Assembly (NCBI RefSeq): GCF_900143065.1
Contig: NZ_FRCX01000010.1
Span: forward strand, 1-64,000
Reading direction: 5' to 3'
DNA length: 64,000 nucleotides
Origin: Duganella sacchari
GTDB lineage: Bacteria > Pseudomonadota > Gammaproteobacteria > Burkholderiales > Burkholderiaceae_D
Shown: positions 8,668-18,300 of the stretch, in pieces
Layout of the letters: every line of letters begins with the position of its first letter
How positions within the stretch are numbered: position 1 is the stretch's first letter
Notes under the pieces: generated by a model
The model's database searches: none
Told to the model about the DNA's origin: nothing
The model's input: only the letters and a program-made list of their open reading frames with translations
Translations under genes and position numbers: made by a program

Positions 8668-8769
8668 CTGGGGCCGTGCGTGCGGACTGCAAGGCCTTGA
8701 CGCGGGTGCTACATTTTATTGACGGGGCCAGATCCCGGCATCACAACTACAACCATATCGGAGACCACC

Positions 8770-9684
8770 ATGAGAAAACGCATTTGGCAGTACCTGACGT
8801 TGTGCCTAGCCCTGCTGAGCGCCCTGCCCGCCCCGTCGTGGGCGGCCGGCTACACCCAGACCAAATATCCCATCGTGCTGGTGCACGGCCTGTTCGGCTT
8901 TGACAATGTCGGCCCGGTCGACTATTTCTATGGCATCGCCAGCGCGCTGCGCAGCGGCGGCGCCACGGTCTACGTAACGCAGGTCTCGGCCGCCAATAGC
9001 ACCGAAGTGCGCGGCGAACAGCTGCTGTTGCAGGTCAAGCAGATCCTGGCCGCAACGGGCGCAGCGAAAGTCAACCTGATCGGCCATAGCCATGGCGGCC
9101 CGACCTCGCGCTACGTCGCCTCCGTGCGTCCCGACCTGGTAGCCTCGGTCAGCAGCGTGGGCGGCGTCAACAAAGGTTCGCGCGTAGCCGACGTGCTGAT
9201 CGGCGCCGTCCCGGATGTGACGTATAGCGTGGCCAATGCCGTCTCCGGCCTGATCAGCTTCCTGTCCGGCAGCCCGACCCTGCCGCAAAATGCGCGCGCA
9301 GCCGCCACCTCGCTGAGCACGGCCGGCACGCTGGCCTTCAACAGCCGCCATCCGGAAGGCGTGCCCACCTCCGCTTGCGGCGAGGGCGACTACCAGGTGC
9401 GCGGCGTGTACTACTTCTCGTGGAGCGGCGCCCAGCCGTACACCAATGTGCTCGACGCCAGCGACCCGGTACTGGCGCTGACGTCGCTGGCCTTCAACGG
9501 CGCCAAGAACGATGGCCTGGTCAGCAGCTGCTCCAGCCATCTGGGCCGCGTGATCCGCGACGACTACGCGCTCAACCACCTCGATGAAGTGAACCAGCTG
9601 ATCGGCATTACCAATCTGTTCGAGACCAATCCGGTGACCATCTTCCGCCAGCAGGCCAACCGCCTGCAAGGACTGGGACTCTGA
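8770..9684 (+). CDS. lipA: Secreted triacylglycerol lipase (LipA family I.1/I.2)
   Basis: Extracellular alpha/beta hydrolase that hydrolyses long-chain triglycerides. A Sec signal peptide ends near SWA-AG (residues 25/26). The mature start YTQTKYPIVLVHGLFGFD and SAANSTEVRGEQLL are nearly those of Pseudomonas lipases. The nucleophile is the Ser of GHSHGG (about residue 107). The catalytic Asp is in NDGLVS and the His in NHLDEVNQ, with Cys in SACGEG and SSCSSH positioned for the conserved disulfide. Length is 304 aa. A one-base overlap (TGATG) couples it to the foldase gene. Export through type II secretion is inferred from the family; no gsp genes are here. Confidence 0.95.
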   Translation: MRKRIWQYLTLCLALLSALPAPSWAAGYTQTKYPIVLVHGLFGFDNVGPVDYFYGIASALRSGGATVYVTQVSAANSTEVRGEQLLLQVKQILAATGAAKVNLIGHSHGGPTSRYVASVRPDLVASVSSVGGVNKGSRVADVLIGAVPDVTYSVANAVSGLISFLSGSPTLPQNARAAATSLSTAGTLAFNSRHPEGVPTSACGEGDYQVRGVYYFSWSGAQPYTNVLDASDPVLALTSLAFNGAKNDGLVSSCSSHLGRVIRDDYALNHLDEVNQLIGITNLFETNPVTIFRQQANRLQGLGL

Positions 9685-10613
9685 TGCGGGCCGCGCTGCG
9701 CGTCGTGGTGTTGGCGGCCGTGGCAGCCGGCGCCGCCTGGCTGCTGTGGGCGCGCGGCGACGCGCCCACAGCAGCTGCCGCCACGTCCGCGCAGCGCGCC
9801 GCGCCAGAGCCGTTGCCGTTTGCCCGCTCCATGGCCGGCACGCACGCCGATGGCGACGTGCGCGCCAACGCCAACGACCAGCTGGAAGTCAACGCCGAAC
9901 TGGCCTACCTGTTCGACTACTACCTGGCCGGCCTGGGCGAGCGGCCGCTGGACGCCATCCGCACCCAGATCATCCGCGAACTGGAACGCCGCCTGCGGCC
10001 AGCGCCGGCCGCCGAAGCTCGCCGCCTGCTGGACGCCTACCTGGCCTACAAGCGCGCGCTGGTCGATGTGGAACATGGCCTGCCGCCACCCGCCAATCCG
10101 GCCCAGGGCGCGCGCCAGCGCCTGAGCGCCATGCAGCAACTGCGCACCGCCTATTTCAGCAATGAGGAAATCGCCGGTCTGTTTGGCGCCAGCGACGCCT
10201 ACGACCTGGACGCCATCGCCCGCCTCGACATCAGCAGCGACACCAGCCTGACCGCAACGCAGCGCCAACAGCGGCTGGCCGAGCTGGATGCCCGCTTGCC
10301 GCAGCAGGTACGGGAAGAAAAGGATGCGCCGACTAAAGTGATACGGCTGGAGGAATCGGTTAGCGCAGCGCGCGCACGCGGCGCCGACGACAACGAGGTC
10401 TACCGCATGCGCGCCGCCGCGCTGTCACCGGCCGCCGCCGCGCGCCTGGCCGATGTCGACCGCGAAGAAGCCGACTGGCAGCAGCGCATCAGCGCCTACC
10501 AGGCACAACGCAAGCAACTGCTGCAAAACACCGCCAGCGCGGCCAGCCTGCAGCAACTGCGCGACACCGGCTTCACGCCCGACGAACAAAAACGCCTGCC
10601 TGCCTATGAGTAG
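9684..10613 (+). CDS. lifO: Lipase-specific foldase (lipase chaperone)
   Basis: Inner-membrane-anchored periplasmic chaperone needed to fold the preceding lipase before its secretion. The N-terminus has one membrane helix (about residues 5-23), then an Ala/Pro-rich linker and an all-helical domain of about 250 residues. YLFDYYLAGLGE matches the family hallmark RxxFDYxLSAxGE, with Leu/Tyr variations. Length 309 aa is somewhat short of the Pseudomonas 340. Its ATG shares a base with the lipase stop. The stop TAG is followed immediately by the stop of the convergent coiled-coil gene, so there is no intergenic space. Confidence 0.92.
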   Translation: MRAALRVVVLAAVAAGAAWLLWARGDAPTAAAATSAQRAAPEPLPFARSMAGTHADGDVRANANDQLEVNAELAYLFDYYLAGLGERPLDAIRTQIIRELERRLRPAPAAEARRLLDAYLAYKRALVDVEHGLPPPANPAQGARQRLSAMQQLRTAYFSNEEIAGLFGASDAYDLDAIARLDISSDTSLTATQRQQRLAELDARLPQQVREEKDAPTKVIRLEESVSAARARGADDNEVYRMRAAALSPAAAARLADVDREEADWQQRISAYQAQRKQLLQNTASAASLQQLRDTGFTPDEQKRLPAYE

Positions 10614-11039
10614 TTAATGCACATAGCGGGCAATGAAATACACGCCGCCCACCACCAATGAGGCGAAGCCGTAGAGCTTCCAGATATGGCCGATCAGCGC
10701 CTTGTGCAAATCGAGCTTGGTCTCCGCCAGGGCGGCATAAAACTCTTCGCGCTGTTTTGCCAGTGCGGCGTTGAAATACTCGCGCTGCTGCGCCAGCGCC
10801 GTATGAAAATCCTCGCGCTGTGTCGCCAGTGCCTGCTGAAACTCCAGCTTGTGTTCGTACAGCAGCGTCAAAATACGCTCATGACTGGCCTGCATTTCAG
10901 TCCGCAATGCATGAAAGTCGTCCTTCGTGGCCAAGCTGCTCTGCATCACGGCGACCTCCTTTTCCAATGCGCCTATCCGCACATCATAAGAATTTCTCGC
11001 ACTATCTTCAAGCCGATGGTTTTCATTGGTGCCAAGCAT
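10614..11039 (-). CDS. Hypothetical tail-anchored coiled-coil protein with 11-residue repeats
   Basis: 141 aa of unknown function. The N-terminal two thirds are charged and helical. Residues 67-110 are four exact-length 11-residue units: FQQALATQRED, FHTALAQQREY, FNAALAKQREE and FYAALAETKLD, followed by LHKALIG. Eleven-residue periodicity implies a right-handed coiled coil. The C-terminus has one membrane helix (about residues 121-138) and a five-residue tail, so the coil probably faces the cytoplasm. A strong AAGGAGA precedes the ATG. DUF1640-like proteins have a similar plan, but I cannot confirm membership. It is adjacent to lifO on the opposite strand with no gap. Confidence 0.75.
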   Translation of the reverse strand: MLGTNENHRLEDSARNSYDVRIGALEKEVAVMQSSLATKDDFHALRTEMQASHERILTLLYEHKLEFQQALATQREDFHTALAQQREYFNAALAKQREEFYAALAETKLDLHKALIGHIWKLYGFASLVVGGVYFIARYVH

Positions 11040-11110
11040 GATCGCTCTCCTTGCAGATGAGCTGCCACGCTAGCACCGCCGCCACGCGCCACGATTGAGA
11101 TAAATCATAT

Positions 11111-11136
11111 AAAAAAAAGCAGCCCGAAGGCTGCTT
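11111..11136 (-). terminator. Intrinsic terminator of the first MCP gene
   Basis: Minus strand: AAGCAGCC, loop TTCG, GGCTGCTT, then a run of eight T in all. It lies about 40 bp past the MCP stop at 11179. Confidence 0.92.
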
Positions 11137-11178
11137 CACTGTGCTGCTGCGCCAGATAGTGGCTTACTTTATTGTCGG

Positions 11179-12924
11179 TTAAAACTCTTCCCAGTCGTCC
11201 GCCGATGCGGTGGCCATTTGCCTGGCCGGCGCTTTGGCGGACACCGCTTTCAGCGTCGGCCGCGCCGCTGCAGCCACCACACGCGGTGCGGCGACGGCCG
11301 TCTTGCGCGCGGCCATCGGCTGCGCGCGCGGCACCATCGATTGATCCATGCGGAACACGCTCACCACCTCCGCCAGTCCCGCCGCCTGCTCCTGCAGGGA
11401 CGCCGCAGCCGCCGCAGCCTGCTCCACCAGCGCCGCATTCTGCTGCGTCACCGTATCCATCTGCCCCACCGCCATATTGATCTGATCAATACCCGTGCTC
11501 TGCTCCTGCGTGGCCATGGTAATTTCGCCCATAATGTCGGTCACGCGCTGCACGCTGGTCACGATCTCGCCCATCGTCGCGCCGGCCTCTTCCACCAGCT
11601 TGCTGCCGGCGCCGACCTTCTCGACCGAATCGCCGATCAGCTCCTTGATCTCCTTGGCCGCTGCGGCCGAACGATGCGCCAGCGTCCGCACCTCGCCTGC
11701 CACCACCGCAAAACCGCGGCCCTGTTCGCCGGCACGCGCCGCTTCCACCGCCGCATTGAGCGCCAGGATATTGGTCTGGAACGCAATGCCGTCGATGACC
11801 GAAATAATGTCGACAATCTTGTTCGACGACGCGTTGATCGAATCCATGGTTTCCACCACGCGCGCCACCACATCGCCGCCGCGCTGCGCCACGCCGGATG
11901 CCGATTCCGCCAGCGTATTCGCCTGGCGCGCATTGTCCGCATTCTGGCGCACGGTGGACGTCAATTCCTCCATCGAGGATGCGGTCTCTTCCAGCGAACT
12001 GGCCTGCTCTTCGGTACGCTGCGACAGATCCAGATTGCCCGTGGCGATCTCCTGCGAGGCCGTGGCGATCGTATCCGTGCCATTGCGCACCTGGCCGACA
12101 ATGCGGATCAGGCTGTCGTTCATACCCTTGAGCGCGCCCAGTAGCTGACCGGTTTCCTCGCTGGTGTGCACCTCGATGCGGCTGGTCAGGTCGCCCGACG
12201 CCACCGTCTGCGCCACGCGCACCGCCTCATTGATCGGATTGGTGATCGCGCCCGTGATATAGGCCGCGCAACCGATCGCCACCACCGCCGCAATCACGGC
12301 CGCAATCACCATCGCCCACTCGGCGCTGGTCACGGCCGCCATGCCCTCATCCACACTGCTGCTCGAGATATCCTCATTCAGGCGCTCGATTTTCATGAGC
12401 GTGGTTTCGGCCTTCTGGAACAGCGGGCGCGACTGGTTGTAGGCCTGGTAAAACTCGCCAAACAAATCCTTCTGCTTCTGCTCATCCTTGTTGGCCGCGA
12501 GCGCCGTGATGGTGGCGCCGATCTTGTCATCGACGTTTTTCCACTCGGCCCATTCGGCCGTGAACTGCTTCCACATCACCGCCTCTTCCGCCGTTTGCGG
12601 CAGCGGCTCGTAGCGCTTCCAGCCACGGTCGATATTTGCCCATGCCTTCTTGCGCATCTCGATCGCTTCTGCGAACTTGGCCTGCGCCTGAAAATCGTTG
12701 GAATAGGTACCCGCATACAGCGTGGCGGCCGCCACGGCCGTCTGGCCCTCGCTCATGACCAGCAGGCCCTGGATCGACGGCAGGCGCACCACGCCGATTT
12801 CGTTGACCGCACCGCCCACCTTGGCAATGCCGCGATAGCCGGCCGAGCCCACCACCAGCAAGGCCACCATCATGATCGCGACCAGCGTCGCCAGCTTCCA
12901 CTTGATGAGTAAATTCTTGAACAT
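11179..12924 (-). CDS. Methyl-accepting chemotaxis protein with WEEF tail
   Basis: Membrane chemoreceptor, 581 aa, signalling to CheA/CheW. It has TM1 (about residues 11-31), a periplasmic four-helix-bundle sensor (about 32-200), TM2 (about 204-228), HAMP, and a long cytoplasmic methylation hairpin whose tip reads NILALNAAVEAARAGEQG. The last residues DDWEEF form a CheR/CheB-docking pentapeptide like the NWETF of E. coli Tar, at the end of a flexible Ala/Pro linker. An AGGAGTG precedes the ATG. The ligand is unknown. The gene lies downstream of the diguanylate cyclase gene on the same strand, separated by 125 bp that hold two inverted repeats. Confidence 0.95.
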   Translation of the reverse strand: MFKNLLIKWKLATLVAIMMVALLVVGSAGYRGIAKVGGAVNEIGVVRLPSIQGLLVMSEGQTAVAAATLYAGTYSNDFQAQAKFAEAIEMRKKAWANIDRGWKRYEPLPQTAEEAVMWKQFTAEWAEWKNVDDKIGATITALAANKDEQKQKDLFGEFYQAYNQSRPLFQKAETTLMKIERLNEDISSSSVDEGMAAVTSAEWAMVIAAVIAAVVAIGCAAYITGAITNPINEAVRVAQTVASGDLTSRIEVHTSEETGQLLGALKGMNDSLIRIVGQVRNGTDTIATASQEIATGNLDLSQRTEEQASSLEETASSMEELTSTVRQNADNARQANTLAESASGVAQRGGDVVARVVETMDSINASSNKIVDIISVIDGIAFQTNILALNAAVEAARAGEQGRGFAVVAGEVRTLAHRSAAAAKEIKELIGDSVEKVGAGSKLVEEAGATMGEIVTSVQRVTDIMGEITMATQEQSTGIDQINMAVGQMDTVTQQNAALVEQAAAAAASLQEQAAGLAEVVSVFRMDQSMVPRAQPMAARKTAVAAPRVVAAAARPTLKAVSAKAPARQMATASADDWEEF

Positions 12925-12964
12925 TGCGCACTCCTGTCAGTGGACCGTCGGATAGATTTGGTGA

Positions 12965-12987
12965 ATATTGTTCCTAGCCAACAATAT
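12965..12987. repeat. Perfect 8-bp inverted repeat in the MCP leader/promoter
   Basis: ATATTGTT and AACAATAT flank a 7-nt centre, 41 bp upstream of the MCP start. It is unusually AT-rich for this genome. It could be an operator or a leader hairpin; no T-run follows, so it is not an intrinsic terminator. Confidence 0.4.
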
Positions 12988-13012
12988 GCGGCCCCAGCAA
13001 CGGCGGCGTCAA

Positions 13013-13052
13013 TGAGATTGTGGCGACTTGTGGCGCGGTGTTCACAATCTCA
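13013..13052. repeat. 10-bp inverted repeat at the end of the diguanylate cyclase gene
   Basis: TGAGATTGTG (13013-13022) and CACAATCTCA (13043-13052) are exact reverse complements with a 20-nt loop. The right arm contains the stop codon of the cyclase gene. No poly-T follows, so termination is uncertain. Confidence 0.4.
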
Positions 13053-14195
13053 GCCGGCGGCGACTCGGTTGCGTCCTGCACGTTTGGCCTCATACATGGC
13101 GGCGTCGCCGGCGGAGATCAGGCGTATCAGATCGTAGTCGTGCTGATCGGAACAGACTACGCCCATGCTAGCCGTGTAGTTCACCGTCAGCTTGTCGAGC
13201 GACACCGCCTCCTGCTCGATGCGCGCACGCACGCGCTCCGCCACCCTCACAGCCGACGCCAGATCGACGCCATCGAGCACCAGCACGAACTCCTCGCCGC
13301 CAAAGCGCGCCAGCACATCATGCGGCCGCAGCTCCACCTTGACCACGCGCGCCAGATGGCGCAGCACCTCGTCGCCCACCGGATGGCCGTAGCTGTCGTT
13401 AATCACCTTGAAGTTATCGACATCGATCATGATGACCGCGATGCTGCGCTGCGCGCGCTGGGCGCGCAGGAACATGCGTTTGCCCTGCACCTCCAGGCCG
13501 GCGCGGTTCAGCGCCGCCGTCAGCGCATCCAGCGTCGACAGGCGCCGCAGCCGCTCCGCATAGCGCCACATCACCATCTGGATCAGGCCGAACGCGATGC
13601 AGACCTGCGCCAGCGGCACCACCAGCGCGCTCAGGCCGATCACCAGCGAACTGGCATCGTCGGCCGGATCTGCATCCACCACCATGTGCAGGCCGCGCAG
13701 GAACAAGGCCAGACCCAGCAAGGTAAAGCCGGCCACCGCGATGCCGGATACGCGCCAGCTGCCATGCCGCGCCACTGCGGCCGCGCAGATCCAGTTAAGC
13801 AGTGCAAAATAAAAACCGCTGAAGCACAGGCGCGCGCGCAGGCTCGGCTCCCCCAACGAGTAATACGCCGCCACCAGCACCGCAATCGCGGTAATGATGG
13901 CAATGCTGGTCCAGCTCAGCGAACTGGCGCAGTACACGCGCAGGCCGCGCAGCACCAGCGCCAGGCCGAACGCAATCACGCCGTAGCTCAGCGCGCTGTT
14001 GATGAAGACGGGCACGCTGTCGAAATTCCCCAGCGTCATGCCGACCGACACCGCCACATTGCCCACCGCCCACCAGCGCTGCTCTGGCGGACTCTGGGTG
14101 TAGCAGGCGGAGGCCACCAGCAACGCCGTGGTCAGCAGCGTGACGCAGATTTGGACCAGCAAAAGGGTATCGAGGTTCAGCACGCCAGCATCCAT
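13050..14195 (-). CDS. Membrane diguanylate cyclase (GGEEF)
   Basis: 381 aa. About 200 N-terminal residues form six or seven hydrophobic helices; a C-terminal GGDEF domain (about 215-378) makes cyclic di-GMP from GTP. The active-site motif is GGEEF (about residue 298). RPHD ends five residues before it, the standard RxxD inhibitory site, so product feedback is expected. DVDNFKVINDSYGHPVGDEVL is intact, indicating an active enzyme. The N-terminal sensor matches no domain I can name. No clear Shine-Dalgarno is seen before the ATG. Synteny with the downstream MCP suggests a shared role in motility, but no partner is demonstrated. Confidence 0.92.
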   Translation of the reverse strand: MDAGVLNLDTLLLVQICVTLLTTALLVASACYTQSPPEQRWWAVGNVAVSVGMTLGNFDSVPVFINSALSYGVIAFGLALVLRGLRVYCASSLSWTSIAIITAIAVLVAAYYSLGEPSLRARLCFSGFYFALLNWICAAAVARHGSWRVSGIAVAGFTLLGLALFLRGLHMVVDADPADDASSLVIGLSALVVPLAQVCIAFGLIQMVMWRYAERLRRLSTLDALTAALNRAGLEVQGKRMFLRAQRAQRSIAVIMIDVDNFKVINDSYGHPVGDEVLRHLARVVKVELRPHDVLARFGGEEFVLVLDGVDLASAVRVAERVRARIEQEAVSLDKLTVNYTASMGVVCSDQHDYDLIRLISAGDAAMYEAKRAGRNRVAAG

Positions 14196-14329
14196 GGAAA
14201 GGTAATGTCAATGTAGCGCAGCGCCTGCCCCGAAGCAATCTATAAATTGCAAGAAAGAAATCAAATCCCGCCGCCGCGCCACGCATGGATAAGGTACAGT
14301 AATGCTCTTCGCAGATTACGCCCTACGCC

Positions 14330-15265
14330 ATGCCCTACCCCATTGAACACAAGCTGGTCATCGGTATCGCCTCCAGCGCCCTGTTTGACCTGACCGCCTC
14401 GCACCAGGTCTACCTGGAAGGCGGCGCCGAAGCCTATCGCAAATACCAGGAACAGCAGATCGGCGCCATCCTCGACAGGGGCGTGGCCTTCCCCTTCATC
14501 CGCCGCTTCCTCAGCATCAACAAGCTGCATCCGGACACGGCGCCGGTGGAAGTGGTGCTGTTCTCGCGCAACTCGCCGGAAACCGGCCTGCGCGTGATGA
14601 ATTCAATTGCCCACTACGGCCTGGATATTTCGCGCGCCTGCTTCCTGACCGGCGAATCGCCCTACCGCTATTTGCCAGCGTTCAACACCTCTTTATTTTT
14701 ATCAGCAAATGAAGAAGACGTGCGGCGCGCACTGGACGCCCACTACCCGGCCGGCCTGGTGCTGCCCTCGCGCACCGAAGACGACGAGGCCGACGGCGAA
14801 CTACGCATCGCCTTCGACTTTGACGGCGTGATTGCCGACGACGAATCGGAAACCGTCTTCAAGCGCAATAACAACGTTGACGAATTCCACGCTCACGAAA
14901 CCGCGCGCGTGGCCATCCCGCACCAGCCCGGACCGCTGGCCGACCTGTTCCGCAAGCTGTCGCTGATGCAGCAGCTGGAAGAAGACGCCCAGCGCGCCGA
15001 TCCCGCTTACCGGAAAGTCCTGCGCATCGCCATCATCACCGCCCGCAGCGCGCCGGCGCACGAGCGCGTGGTGACCACGCTCAAGAGCTGGGGCGTGTCG
15101 GCCAACGAAACCTTCTTCCTGGGCGGCATGGAGAAAGCCCGCGTGCTGGGCATTTTCAGGCCGCATATGTTCTTTGACGACCAGTTGAGCCACCTGCAAT
15201 CGCCGGCCGGGAATATCCCGATGGTACACATTCCGTTTGGCGTGGCCAACCGCCGACAGCCTTGA
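14330..15265 (+). CDS. 5'-nucleotidase (cytosolic cN-I-like family)
   Basis: 311-aa HAD-superfamily protein of the 5'-nucleotidase family (PF06189), hydrolysing nucleoside monophosphates. The catalytic Asp motif reads AFDFDGVIADDESE, unusually placed after a ~160-residue N-terminal region, as in this family. IITARSAPAHERVV corresponds to HAD motif II, and FFLGGMEKARVLGIFRPHMFFDD holds the later acidic motif. VEVVLFSRNSPETGLRV and FLTGESPYRYL are also family-typical. The upstream diguanylate cyclase gene diverges. Its 3' end carries the probable mfd promoter. Confidence 0.9.
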   Translation: MPYPIEHKLVIGIASSALFDLTASHQVYLEGGAEAYRKYQEQQIGAILDRGVAFPFIRRFLSINKLHPDTAPVEVVLFSRNSPETGLRVMNSIAHYGLDISRACFLTGESPYRYLPAFNTSLFLSANEEDVRRALDAHYPAGLVLPSRTEDDEADGELRIAFDFDGVIADDESETVFKRNNNVDEFHAHETARVAIPHQPGPLADLFRKLSLMQQLEEDAQRADPAYRKVLRIAIITARSAPAHERVVTTLKSWGVSANETFFLGGMEKARVLGIFRPHMFFDDQLSHLQSPAGNIPMVHIPFGVANRRQP

Positions 15266-15282
15266 GCATGGCTTGCTATAAT
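15253..15282 (+). promoter_or_regulatory. Probable mfd promoter
   Basis: CCGACA (15253-15258) and a perfect TATAAT (15277-15282) are separated by 18 bp. The -35 is only four of six matches. It overlaps the end of the 5'-nucleotidase gene and lies just upstream of the mfd ATG. Confidence 0.55.
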
Positions 15283-15303
15283 AGGTGTCTGGATAACCGT
15301 TGA

Positions 15304-18300
15304 ATGTATGTTGTGTCGTCAGCCTTAACAAAATCCATTCCCAAACCTGGCAACCGCTTTGCCCTGCCCGCGCTGCATGGCTCGGCGGATGCGTACGCAT
15401 TGGCGCAAATTGCGCTGGACCTCAAATCGCGTGGCCAGATGCTGGCCATCGTCGTGGCATCGGCCAGCGACGCTCAACGCCTGCTGGATGAAATCCCGTG
15501 GTTCGGCGGCGAGCAGCTACGCTGCCACCTGCTGCCCGACTGGGAAACCCTGCCCTACGACGCCTTCTCGCCGCACCAGGATCTGGTGTCCGAGCGCCTG
15601 GCCACACTGCATGAAATCTCCAGCGGCCAGTGCGACGTCATGCTGGTCCCGGCCACCACCGCGCTGGTGCGTATGGCGCCGCCGTCCTTCCTGGCTGCCT
15701 ACACCTTCTTCTTCCAGCAGGGCGAATCGCTGGACGAAGCCCAGCTCAAGGCGCAGCTGACGCTGGCCGGCTACACCCACGTCACGCAAGTGATGTCGCC
15801 GGGCGAGTACTCGGTGCGCGGCGGCCTGATTGACCTGTTCCCGATGGGTTCCGCGCTGCCGTACAGGCTCGACCTGTTTGGCGACACCATCGAAACCATC
15901 CGCACCTTCGATGCCGACACCCAGCGCTCGCTGTACCCGGTCAGGCAGGTGCGCCTGCTGCCGGGCCGCGAATTCCCGATGGACGAAGCGTCGCGCACCG
16001 CCTTCCGCAGCCGCTGGCGCGAGCATTTTGAAGGCGACCCGTCGCGCGCCGTGGTCTACAAGGACATCGGCGCCGGCATCGCCTCGGCCGGCATTGAGTA
16101 CTACCTGCCGCTGTTCTTCGAACAGACCGCCACGCTGTTCGACTACCTGCCGCAAGGCGCGGTAGTCGCCACCGTGGGCGACATCGAAGCGGCCATCAAG
16201 CGCTTCTGGACCCATACCGCATCGCGCTACCGCTTTATCAAGTCCGACCGCGAGCGCCCCATCATGGCGCCGGAAGACCTGTTCCTCAACGAAGAGCAGT
16301 TCTTCGTGCTGGCCAAGCCGTATCCGCAGATCGCCGTGCGCAAGAATCCGGACGCCGGCGCCTCCGAGCTGTCGGCGCCAGTGCCCAACATCGCCGTCAA
16401 CCGCCACCTAGACGATCCGCTGACCAATCTGCGCGGCTACCTGATGCAGTCCGGCAGCCGCGTGATGATCTGCGCCGAGTCCAACGGCCGCCGCGAAACG
16501 CTGCAGCAGTATTTCAACGAATACGACCTGGCGCTGGCGCCGGTCGAAGGTTTCGACGCCTTTGTCGCCTCGGACGCCAAACTGGCGCTGGGCGTGGCGC
16601 CGCTGCATGCCGGCTTCGAACTGGCCGCTGAGGGCGCACGCCTCATCTTCATCACCGAGACCGAACTGTATGCGGGCTCCGGCCGCCGCGTCGGCAAGAA
16701 GAAGCAGGAAGCCGTCACGCAAGTCGAGTCGATGGTGCGCGACCTGTCGGAGCTGAAGATCGGCGACCCGGTGGTCCACGTCAACCATGGCATCGGCCGC
16801 TACATGGGCCTGACCAGCATGGACCTGGGCGAAGGCGAGGCTGAATTCCTGCACCTGGAGTACGCCAAAGAGACCAAGCTGTATGTGCCAGTGTCACAGC
16901 TGCATGTGATCTCGCGCTACTCCGGCGCCTCGCCGGACGATGCGCCGCTGCACACACTCGGTTCCGGCCAATGGGAAAAAGCCAAGCGCAAAGCCGCCGA
17001 ACAGGTGCGCGACACCGCCGCCGAACTGCTCAACCTCTACGCCCGCCGCGCGCTGCGCCAGGGCCATGCGTTTGAGTATTCGGCGCACGATTACGAACGC
17101 TTCGCCGACAGCTTCGGCTTCGACGAAACGCCGGATCAGCAGGAAGCCATCAACAACGTGGTGCGCGATATGACGTCCGGCAAACCGATGGACCGCCTGG
17201 TGTGCGGCGACGTCGGCTTCGGCAAGACCGAAGTGGCGCTGCGCGCGGCCTTCATTGCCGTCATGGGCGGCAAGCAGGTCGCCATCCTGGCGCCGACCAC
17301 GCTGCTGGCCGAGCAGCATGCGCAAACCTTCGCCGACCGCTTTGCCGACTGGCCGGTGCGCATCGCCGAAATGTCGCGCTTCCGTACCGGCAAGGAAATC
17401 GCCCAGGCCATCAAGGGCATGGCTGACGGTACGCTCGACATCATCATCGGCACCCACAAGCTGCTGTCGGACGACGTCAAGTTCACCCGCCTCGGCCTGG
17501 TCATCATCGACGAGGAACACCGTTTTGGCGTGCGCCAGAAGGAAGCCCTGAAATCGCTGCGCGCCGAAGTCGACGTGCTGACGCTGACCGCCACGCCAAT
17601 CCCGCGTACGCTGGGCATGGCGCTGGAAGGCCTGCGCGACTTCTCGGTGATCGCCACCGCGCCGCAAAAGCGCCTGGCGATCAAAACCTTCGTGCGCAGC
17701 GAGGGCGAGTCGATCATCCGCGAAGCCTGTTTGCGTGAGCTCAAGCGCGGCGGCCAGGCCTACTTCCTGCACAACGAAGTGGAAACCATCCAGAACCGCC
17801 TGGCCATGCTGACCGAGCTGCTGCCGGAAGCGCGCATCGCCGTCGCCCACGGCCAGATGCACGAACGCGACCTGGAAAAAGTGATGCGCGATTTCGTCGC
17901 CCAGCGCTACAACATCCTGCTGTGCACCACGATTATCGAAACCGGTATCGACGTGCCGACCGCGAACACCATCATCATGCACCGCGCCGACAAGTTCGGC
18001 CTGGCGCAGCTGCACCAGCTGCGTGGCCGCGTCGGCCGTTCGCACCACCAGGCCTACGCCTACCTGCTGGTACACGACCTGCAGTCGCTGACCAAACAGG
18101 CGCAGCGCCGCCTGGATGCGATCCAGCAGATGGAAGAACTGGGTTCCGGCTTCTACCTGGCCATGCACGACCTGGAAATCCGTGGCGCCGGCGAAGTCCT
18201 CGGCGACAACCAGTCCGGCGAGATGACGGAAATCGGCTTCCAGCTGTATTCCGACATGCTCAACGAAGCGGTGCGTTCGCTCAAGGCTGGCAAGGAGCCG

